Origin: Streptomyces bicolor
GTDB taxonomy: Bacteria > Actinomycetota > Actinomycetes > Streptomycetales > Streptomycetaceae
Assembly (NCBI RefSeq): GCF_000719285.1
Contig: NZ_JOFS01000072.1
Coordinates: 1-12,067, forward strand
Direction: 5' to 3'
Length of the DNA stretch: 12,067 nucleotides
The notes below the pieces were generated by a model, which was given only the letters and a program-made list of their open reading frames with translations, was not told the DNA's origin and ran no database searches. The stretch's first letter is position 1; each line of letters begins with the position of its first letter. Positions 7,204-12,067 of the stretch are shown here, piece after piece. Both the position numbers and the translations under genes were made by a program.

Positions 7204-8711
7204 CGCCCCACCCCCACCTTCAGCGGCAGCGGCGCAGGCCAAGCCCCGTACGGCTGCTGCAGCAGCGCGGAGTCGAAGCCGACCCGCCGCAGATCATCAA
7301 CGCACCCGGGGTCCATCCGCGGGACCGCCCGCAGTTCGCCGAACTCGCGGCCGGGGGAGAAGATTTCGTTGGTGGCCGGGCGGCCGGACTCGCCGATCCC
7401 GGTGAGCTCCAGGACGTGGGAGACGTAGCGGTGGCGGCGGCCGCCGATCCGCGTCTCGTCCGTCATGTCGACGTACACGATGAAATCCAGGCCGTTGGCG
7501 GTCTGCCGGTAGGCCAGCTGCTCGGACAGGTTGCCCTGGGCGAGCGCGTACAGTTCGGCGATCCGGTCGAAGATGATGTCCGGGCGCCGGGCGTGGATGG
7601 TGCACAGGTTGCCGCCCGCCCCGTTGGTCAATGCCTGCATCATGGCGACGACTTCGGGGCCGCGGACCTCGCCGATCACGATTCGCTCCAGCGACATCCG
7701 CAGGGCCGGGTGCATCAGGTCCAGGAGCGTCACCTCGCCTGCGCCACGCCCCGTGGCGTCCTTCTCGCCGTTGGACTCGCGCCCGATCAGGGAGACGACC
7801 TGGCGGTGGTAGCCGTTGGTGTGGGCAAACAGCTCGTCCTCGGTCTGGACGGTGGCGAACCGGCACTCCGGGTCGAACTCCCGCAGCATCGCCCGCAGCA
7901 GGGTGGTTTTGCCCGCCTTCTGCTTGCCCGCGATCATGATGTTCTTCTCGGCGCGCACACACGCGCCGAGGAACTCCCGCAGGATCGGGTCGATGGTGCC
8001 CAGCCGGACCAAGTCGTCCAAGTCGGCGAGCGAGACCCGGTGCCGGCGGATGACCGCATAGGTCTTCGGGCCCAGGCCGGTGATGGCCTGCAGACGGGAG
8101 CCGTCCTTCAGTGACAGCGCGAGCGTCGGGCTGGCGGTGGAGATCGTGCGCTCACTGTGCCCGGAGTCGCGGGCCAACTCCCGCAGTAACTCCAGCAGTT
8201 CCTCTTCGGAGTCCGCGATCGGGCCGACCCTGCGCCGTTGGCCGTCGCCGTAGTCGAGCCACACCTCGTCCGGACCCTGGATGATGATGTCCTCGACCCG
8301 ATCATCGTCCAGGTACGGCTGCAACCGGCCGGCCCGGTACAGCAGGTCGTACACGGCACGCCGCAGCGCGTCATCCTCGTCCGGCGTGGGACTCACACCA
8401 CGCTCGACGCCCTGGGCATCCGACCATAGAGCGACCGCCTCATTGATCCAGTTCAGGCAATGCTGCTCCTCGGTCGCCCGGTCCACCTCTGGTGCGGTCT
8501 TCAGCAACTCTTCGCGCTGCCGCGCCACCTGGGACGCAATGTGCCGGGCGACCCTGTAGTCGACGGTGACCTGGGGCGTGCCGGGAGCGAGGACCTGGGG
8601 GCTCGACGCAGCACCGACGCTCGCTCCATCGGCCTGCCGTGGCCAGGCGTGCGGCGGGCCGGGCGGCGGAGCCACGGCGGGATCGGAGTGCAGAGGCCTA
8701 CCGCGCACCAT
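7200..8711 (-). CDS. tadA: TadA/CpaF-type secretion ATPase
   Basis: This is a 503-residue cytoplasmic hexameric-type ATPase of the type II/IV secretion family that powers Tad pilus assembly. All family marks are visible. There is an N-terminal domain with RVEDIIIQGPDEVWLDYGDG (about 138-157). The Walker A is GKQKAGKT (262-269), and an acidic segment VQTEDELF follows (288-295). The Walker B region is RIVIGEVRG (343-351), with Glu348 as the likely catalytic residue. A His box is at CTIHARRP (370-377). The Pro/Ala-rich first 45 residues are probably disordered. The ATG at 8711 overlaps the end of the TadZ-like gene by 14 bases and has AGGTG 5 bases upstream, inside that gene. The stop overlaps the GTG of tadB. 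Leu175 is a TTA codon. Length is near that of other actinobacterial TadA proteins. Confidence 0.95.
   Translation of the reverse strand: MVRGRPLHSDPAVAPPPGPPHAWPRQADGASVGAASSPQVLAPGTPQVTVDYRVARHIASQVARQREELLKTAPEVDRATEEQHCLNWINEAVALWSDAQGVERGVSPTPDEDDALRRAVYDLLYRAGRLQPYLDDDRVEDIIIQGPDEVWLDYGDGQRRRVGPIADSEEELLELLRELARDSGHSERTISTASPTLALSLKDGSRLQAITGLGPKTYAVIRRHRVSLADLDDLVRLGTIDPILREFLGACVRAEKNIMIAGKQKAGKTTLLRAMLREFDPECRFATVQTEDELFAHTNGYHRQVVSLIGRESNGEKDATGRGAGEVTLLDLMHPALRMSLERIVIGEVRGPEVVAMMQALTNGAGGNLCTIHARRPDIIFDRIAELYALAQGNLSEQLAYRQTANGLDFIVYVDMTDETRIGGRRHRYVSHVLELTGIGESGRPATNEIFSPGREFGELRAVPRMDPGCVDDLRRVGFDSALLQQPYGAWPAPLPLKVGVGR
8187..8189 (-). other. In-frame TTA leucine codon (bldA-type) in tadA
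   Basis: The minus-strand triplet 8189-8187 is TTA and encodes Leu175 of the TadA ATPase, in the context LLELLRELA. It is in frame with the ATG at 8711. Confidence 0.85.
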
Positions 8712-9510
8712 GGGTCACCTGCCCTCCCGGCGCGAGGCGCGCGTGGCGCAGGGCCGCGCGCTGTGCGAGCGGGGTGGTGCCCGTGCGGGCCGCCTGCATC
8801 AGCGCCGACTTGGCGTAGCGGCGGGGCTGCTCGGCGCCGTCGGAGAGCACTTTGGCATCGGCCGGGGCGTACGGAAGCGTCGCCACTACCGGGACCTGCA
8901 GCACGCGCTGCACTTCCCCGGCCGGATACGGGCCTTCGTCAATCATGACCAGGCCGACCCCGCCGAGGCGTTCCTCCAGCGCGCTCACCCGAGCCTGAGC
9001 GGCCTGCAGACAGCGCAGCGTATTGCGCACCACCACCAGCACGGTGTCGGCCTGCTCGGCCAGCACACCAGCGGGCCCGAATGCCCCAGAGCGGCCGAGG
9101 TCGATCAGCACGTCATGGTCGGTCTCGGCGTCGATACCGCGGAACATCTGGGCCAGGATCTTCCAGACCGGGCCCATGCTCGCCGCCTGCGCGGGATCGG
9201 TGATCCCGGGCAGCAGCAGCCGGTCACGCGGCGACTCCTTCTTGCCTTCCTCACTGCTCAGATCGATCAGCTGCCGCCAGAACGCGTCACTGAACTCGCC
9301 CTTGCGGACGGCGACCGACAGGTTCCGCAGCCCATACCGATCGCCGAGAGTGCCCTGCAGCAGGCCGTGGAGCACGGAACCACCGTCCGGATCGCACTCG
9401 GCAAGGACCATCCTCCGACCCGGCTGCAGCGGCCAGTTCAACAGCAGCGCCAACGCCGTCGTGGTCACCCCCGGCGCGCCACTGCAGCCAGCCAGCGCGA
9501 TCACACTCAT
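8698..9510 (-). CDS. TadZ/CpaE-like MinD-family protein with degenerate P-loop
   Basis: This is a 270-residue protein of the ParA/MinD fold. It begins MSVIALAGCSGAPGVTTTA, the place of the deviant Walker A, but the conserved GK(S/T) lysine is replaced by Val15. Further landmarks are LAECDPDGG (36-44, Walker A' region) and VLIDLGRSG (134-142, Walker B/switch II), followed by alternating strands and helices. In Tad systems TadZ/CpaE proteins sit at the membrane and position the assembly machine; many are atypical ATPases. The ATG at 9510 forms TGATG with the stop of the SAF-domain gene. The open frame continues far upstream, but only in shadow sequence. The TAG stop lies inside the TadA start region, giving a 14-base overlap. 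Its place directly before tadA supports the role. Nucleotide binding without the lysine is uncertain. Confidence 0.88.
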   Translation of the reverse strand: MSVIALAGCSGAPGVTTTALALLLNWPLQPGRRMVLAECDPDGGSVLHGLLQGTLGDRYGLRNLSVAVRKGEFSDAFWRQLIDLSSEEGKKESPRDRLLLPGITDPAQAASMGPVWKILAQMFRGIDAETDHDVLIDLGRSGAFGPAGVLAEQADTVLVVVRNTLRCLQAAQARVSALEERLGGVGLVMIDEGPYPAGEVQRVLQVPVVATLPYAPADAKVLSDGAEQPRRYAKSALMQAARTGTTPLAQRAALRHARLAPGGQVTHGAR

Positions 9511-10211
9511 CAGCTGCCGTCCGGAGCGTCCAGGACCAGCCGCAGCATGCCGGCCGACACCCAGGCCGCGGCCGTCGGGCCGTCGGCTGTGGTGGTGGCC
9601 ACGTCGACGACCACTACACCGGTACCGGGCGCGGCCTTGGATGCCTTGACCACCCGACCTGCGATCGTCTCGGGCGGCGTATCGCTTTCCGCGTCCGAGG
9701 CCGCTATGCCCTGAGCCGGGACATGAACCAGCTTTACCTTCTGCCCCGGCACCAGATCCGTGGCCGGCACCTGCTCCGGCTTCAGGCCGATCGGCACCAG
9801 CTGCTCTCCCGGCTTGACCAGGGAATCCTTCGTCACTTGCGACGGAGCAAGAAGCGAGCCGGGCTTGAGCTCGACCGCGGCCCGCTTGCCCACCACCGAC
9901 TTCAGGTCGTCGGCCCCGACCGCCTTCACGGCCGGGTCCAGCGCGACCGAGGCCTCGCCCAGATCCTGCTCGGTGAGAACCTGCCCGACCTGCACGTCTC
10001 GGACCACGGTCACTACCTCGGTGCGGTGGCCGACCTGCAGCAGGAGGACCGCAACCCCCGCGCCACCAGCAGCGATCAGCGCCAGCGACAAGGCGATCAC
10101 GCCCGGTCGGCGCCTGCGCGCCGACACCCGAGGAGGTGTCACCGGGCCAGCCACCTGCATCTGCGGCGGCACGCCGTTCACAGGGGCCGCGCGTTCGTGT
10201 GTCTTGCTCAA
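9510..10211 (-). CDS. SAF-domain membrane-anchored protein, CpaB/RcpC-like
   Basis: This is a 233-residue protein with a Pro-rich cytoplasmic N terminus, an RRRR stop-transfer cluster (33-36) and one TM helix (about 37-60). The exported part begins EVVTVVRDVQVGQVLTEQDL (65-84) and continues VGKRAAVELKPGSLLAPSQV, the typical SAF domain pattern of CpaB/RcpC and flagellar FlgA-like proteins. In Gram-negative Tad systems this protein works next to the secretin and may bind wall polymers. Here there is no outer membrane, so it more likely sits in the wall zone. The start is TTG at 10211, preceded by a purine-rich GGAAGGACAGGA. In-frame GTGs at codons 11 and 14 lack a site. The gene follows the PKD-like gene after 21 bases and couples to the TadZ-like gene by TGATG. 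Confidence 0.87.
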   Translation of the reverse strand: MSKTHERAAPVNGVPPQMQVAGPVTPPRVSARRRRPGVIALSLALIAAGGAGVAVLLLQVGHRTEVVTVVRDVQVGQVLTEQDLGEASVALDPAVKAVGADDLKSVVGKRAAVELKPGSLLAPSQVTKDSLVKPGEQLVPIGLKPEQVPATDLVPGQKVKLVHVPAQGIAASDAESDTPPETIAGRVVKASKAAPGTGVVVVDVATTTADGPTAAAWVSAGMLRLVLDAPDGS

Positions 10212-10232
10212 CGGGTCCTGTCCTTCCGGCGG

Positions 10233-11135
10233 CTACCTGACGACCTGCAGCTCGCCGATCGCCACCTGCACGTTGGTTTGCCGGATCTCGGTGAGCTGGC
10301 CGGCTGCTCCGCCGCCCTGCCAGTCGATGGTCCATGTCGAGGTCGCCGTGACCTGGTACTTACCGCCCGGGGCACCAGCTGAGGTCTTGGAGTACACGTG
10401 CCCGCAGGTCGGCGACTTGGCCATGCCCTGGGACGCCTGGTAGGGCGTGCCCGGGCCGTTGCAGGTCACGGTGGCGCCGTCCCCCATCTGCCACACAATC
10501 TTTGACACCTTCGCGGTGGCGGTGACGGTCACCCCGCCCGCCGAGGCCGACGCGGTGTTCGGACCGTAGGTCGTGGCGCTCTGGTTGACCCACATCCACA
10601 TCGGGACACCCACGGTGAATTTCCCCGCCGCCTTCGGGCTGGCGATGTCCGGGCCGAGCAGCGTCATGGAGTCGACCGCCTGCTGGGCCAACTCCTGGGG
10701 GTCCACCTGCGGAGCAGGAGGCTGTGCCTCTGGCACGGCGATGAAGCCGTCAAGCTCTTGCAGCTGCTCCCCATCGGGCTTGGTGCTGTCCCAGCACGTG
10801 TAGAAGTACATGACTGACTTCTCGCGGTCTTGGCCCTTCCACGCAGGGTGCTCGGCTGGCGGCTTCGGCTCGATCTTGGTGTATTCGCACTTCAGGCCGG
10901 TGGTGTCACCGCTGCCGCCCTGTGCGCCGCCCGCCTGGCCGCCGCTGCCGCCGGTCTCGTCACCGACGCCCACGCCGACGCAGAACTTCACGACCTGGCA
11001 CTCGCCCGCATCGACGTCGGGATCATCGGCTGCGTGGGCGGTGCCGGCGCTGGCAAGGACGAGGGCGCTCGTGAGGACGGCGAGCCGCCGGGTTAACAGG
11101 ACTGATCTTGAGCGGTCAGCTTCGTGACCATCCAC
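10233..11135 (-). CDS. Exported PKD-like domain protein
   Basis: This is a protein of about 300 residues with a signal peptide: basic VLLTRRLAVL, then TSALVLASAGTAHA, with probable cleavage after residue 35. The mature part starts with two cysteines (about 46 and 52), then a Gly-rich linker and a region with YFYTCWDSTK. The C-terminal half looks like a PKD fold: IVWQMGDGATVTC followed by CGHVYSKTS and KYQVTATSTWTIDW, matching the GDG and HxY landmarks. PKD domains are usually extracellular interaction modules, so an adhesin-like or wall-facing part of the Tad machine is a reasonable inference. The GTG at 11135 is preferred because GGGGGAC lies just before it; GTG 11147 has no site. The gene overlaps the lipoprotein gene by 43 bases. 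Leu14 is TTA under either start. Confidence 0.83.
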   Translation of the reverse strand: MDGHEADRSRSVLLTRRLAVLTSALVLASAGTAHAADDPDVDAGECQVVKFCVGVGVGDETGGSGGQAGGAQGGSGDTTGLKCEYTKIEPKPPAEHPAWKGQDREKSVMYFYTCWDSTKPDGEQLQELDGFIAVPEAQPPAPQVDPQELAQQAVDSMTLLGPDIASPKAAGKFTVGVPMWMWVNQSATTYGPNTASASAGGVTVTATAKVSKIVWQMGDGATVTCNGPGTPYQASQGMAKSPTCGHVYSKTSAGAPGGKYQVTATSTWTIDWQGGGAAGQLTEIRQTNVQVAIGELQVVR

Positions 11136-11683
11136 TTCGTCCCCCACTTTTCAAGCGTTGCGGTGCTGACGTATTTGGTGAGTCGCTCCGTTGGCAGCGG
11201 GACCTTCTTCTGCGAGGTCTTGTCGATCAGCGTCCAGTTCGTGGTGTCGACGCAGTCCGCGACCGTGGCCGTGGGGATCTTGGCGGCGGTGACCTTGACG
11301 ACCTTCGGATGGATCACCGGCTTCCCGGTGGTCACCTGTCCGGCCCTCCGCATGGCCAACAGGTCCCTCTCGATGTCAGCGAGGGCCTCGAAGGTGGTGT
11401 TCTTCTTCAGGTCGGTACCTGCGGAGGAGGCCTTGCTGTAGGCCTCGGTCTGCGCGGCCCATGAACTGGTGTACGCCGCGATGACGGCGGGGTTCTCGAT
11501 GTCGGTGGAACTGGGGGACGACGGGGCAGCCGTTTGAGTAGGGCTGGGGGTGGACGGTGCCGCGCCCGTGCCGGTGTCGCTGCAACCGGCTAGCGCCAGC
11601 AGACTGCTGGCGAGGAGCAGTGCGGTCGTGTGCTCTCTGGTGAGAACAGGGGAATGAGGAATACGGTGTGCGCGGTGTTTCAC
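11093..11683 (-). CDS. Exported lipoprotein, first gene of the Tad cluster
   Basis: This is a 196-residue protein with a basic N terminus (VKHRAHR), a hydrophobic stretch TTALLLASSLLALAGC and a lipobox (LAGC, Cys34). Lipid attachment would tether it to the outer face of the membrane. A Ser/Thr/Pro-rich linker follows (about 38-62). The globular domain starts NPAVIAAYTSSWAAQTEAY and carries VADCVDTTNW, ending in a C-terminal Cys; these two could form a disulfide. The alpha-then-beta layout resembles small NTF2-like secreted proteins of actinomycetes, but I would not name a family. GTG 11683 is chosen for the GGGGAGG directly upstream; longer readings of the frame add non-protein-like residues. 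It probably belongs to the operon because the PKD-like gene starts inside it. Its role in pilus function is unknown. Confidence 0.82.
   Translation of the reverse strand: MKHRAHRIPHSPVLTREHTTALLLASSLLALAGCSDTGTGAAPSTPSPTQTAAPSSPSSTDIENPAVIAAYTSSWAAQTEAYSKASSAGTDLKKNTTFEALADIERDLLAMRRAGQVTTGKPVIHPKVVKVTAAKIPTATVADCVDTTNWTLIDKTSQKKVPLPTERLTKYVSTATLEKWGTKWMVTKLTAQDQSC
11094..11096 (-). other. In-frame TTA leucine codon (bldA-type) in the PKD-like gene, overlapping the upstream stop
   Basis: The minus-strand triplet 11096-11094 is TTA (Leu14 in the signal peptide). It shares two bases with the TAA stop (11095-11093) of the lipoprotein gene. No start codon exists between this TTA and the hydrophobic core, so it is within the coding sequence whichever start is used. 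Confidence 0.8.
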
Positions 11684-11977
11684 GATGCCTCCCCGTACGA
11701 CGCGGTGCGACAGGCTGCTGTCCAAATGCCATGCAGGGCGGGCCAGGCCCGAGGCCTTGTCCAGCTGCGGTGATGCGTCTGCGTGACCGCAAGATTGCAC
11801 ATATCGGTCAACTTCCAGGCTCGCTGGTTGAGTTCACTCGTACCTCTTGAGGCCTATCCGGTCGCTTCCGCAACCAGAAGCTGATTTCTAGCCGTGTGTT
11901 CACTCGTTCGGGATGCACATGGTCCGTACTGTCTGACGGGCTCCGTACCCGCTCGGCCTGGGATGCTGTGTGGTGGT
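11684..11977 (-). promoter_or_regulatory. Non-coding region upstream of the Tad operon, probable promoter zone
   Basis: About 290 bases separate the right-edge gene from the lipoprotein start. The stretch has no convincing reading frame and is somewhat richer in A/T than the genes. It holds three GTTCACT(C/G)GT words, a TCCGTAC word repeated 19 bases apart (11923-11929 and 11942-11948), and a short AGGCC/GGCCT hairpin (745-757 of the 11 kb block, i.e. 11745-11757). A TTGACC (11811-11806, minus strand) could be a -35 element, but no good -10 follows at 16-18 bases. The promoter is therefore assumed from gene layout, not located. The GGGGAGG at 11694-11688 is the lipoprotein ribosome binding site. 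Confidence 0.45.
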
Positions 11978-11985
11978 TCACTGGT
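11832..11985. repeat. Three-copy word GTTCACT(C/G)GT upstream of the operon
   Basis: GTTCACTCGT occurs at 11832-11841 and 11898-11907, and GTTCACTGGT at 11976-11985, all in the same orientation. Spacings are 66 and 78 bases. The first copy sits in GAGTTCACTC, which is an inverted repeat of GAGT/ACTC around a two-base core. The second sits in GTGTTCAC, likewise two-fold symmetric. The third overlaps the stop of the right-edge gene. They could be binding sites of one regulator; this is pattern recognition only. Confidence 0.4.
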
Positions 11986-12067
11986 GTTCCCGGGGGCGGG
12001 GCCAGATGGTGATGGTGTCGCCGTCGAGGGTGATGTGGCGGTGGGGGAGCTGGCGGCGTACGAGGTT
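11978..12067 (-). CDS. 3' end of an unidentified gene (truncated by window edge)
   Basis: The last 29 codons of a minus-strand gene enter from the right edge and end at TGA (11980-11978). The visible peptide contains RHITLDGDTITIWPRPREHQ at its C terminus. Nearly every codon third position is C or G, mostly C, which supports a real gene over the plus-strand frames across the same bases. I do not recognise the family. It lies on the same strand as the Tad operon but about 295 bases upstream of it, so it is probably not part of it. Confidence 0.55.
   Translation of the reverse strand, partial: NLVRRQLPHRHITLDGDTITIWPRPREHQ

Noticed and set aside
8566..9714. Plus-strand open frame of 382 codons opposite the TadZ-like gene
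   Set aside because: It shows no domain features. The minus-strand frame has ParA/MinD landmarks and coupled start/stop codons.
9511..10335. Upstream extension of the TadZ-like frame to a 545-codon reading
   Set aside because: The extra part overlaps the SAF-domain gene and translates to Arg/Gly-rich shadow sequence. The ATG at 9510 forms a TGATG junction.
11783..11811. TTGACC (11811-11806, minus strand) as a -35 promoter element
   Set aside because: At 16-18 bases downstream there is only GGTCAC-like sequence, not a TAnnnT -10. It is kept only as a remark in the upstream region.
11934..11951. CGGG/CCCG hairpin after the right-edge gene as a terminator
   Set aside because: The stem is only four pairs with a seven-base loop. 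It is too weak to call.
1..12067. CRISPR arrays, tRNA or rRNA genes, insertion sequences
   Set aside because: No regularly spaced repeats, no tRNA-like cloverleaf and no transposase-type coding sequence with terminal repeats were seen on either strand.

Overview
The window is high-GC DNA with strong C/G third-position codon bias, GTG and TTG starts, and a few TTA leucine codons. This points to an actinomycete, most likely Streptomyces or a close relative. No single gene fixes the species. Every gene I can support lies on the minus strand, so transcription runs from high to low coordinates.

Layout in transcription order. At the right edge (12067-11978) is the 3' end of an unidentified gene. 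A roughly 290-bp non-coding stretch follows (11977-11684). It carries three copies of a GTTCACT(C/G)GT word and probably the promoter of what follows. Then comes a tight cluster of eleven genes: an exported lipoprotein (11683-11093), an exported PKD-like protein (11135-10233), a membrane-anchored SAF-domain protein of the CpaB/RcpC type (10211-9510), a MinD/TadZ-like protein with a degenerate P-loop (9510-8698), the TadA/CpaF secretion ATPase (8711-7200), the inner-membrane platform proteins TadB (7203-6247) and TadC (6250-5360), a 71-residue pilin candidate (5317-5102), three TadE/TadG-like pseudopilin-type proteins (5102-4674, 4667-4215, 4215-3766), and a very large membrane protein with two LysM domains outside and a SARP/BTAD-type regulatory region inside (3766-308). 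A possible terminator hairpin lies at 219-253. The left edge holds the first 22 codons of another gene that resembles DUF2637/Spd membrane proteins.

Taken together this is a monoderm Tad (tight adherence, type IVc pilus-like) assembly and secretion operon. TadA would power it, TadB/TadC form the platform, and the TadZ-like protein may position it. The small TM proteins would be the fibre and its minor subunits. The lipoprotein, PKD-like and SAF proteins would sit on the outer face of the membrane. As expected for a Gram-positive there is no secretin. No prepilin peptidase gene is present in the window. Most junctions are overlapping stop/start codons (TGATG, GTGA, ATGA), so the genes are probably translationally coupled.

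The most notable points are: (i) the terminal LysM-TM-BTAD protein, whose predicted topology could link the cell wall to a cytoplasmic DNA-binding-type domain; (ii) TTA codons in four of the eleven genes, suggesting dependence on the bldA tRNA and hence developmental timing; (iii) four consecutive proteins with the same prepilin-like G|x-x-x-(I/V) motif, only one of which keeps Glu at +5.
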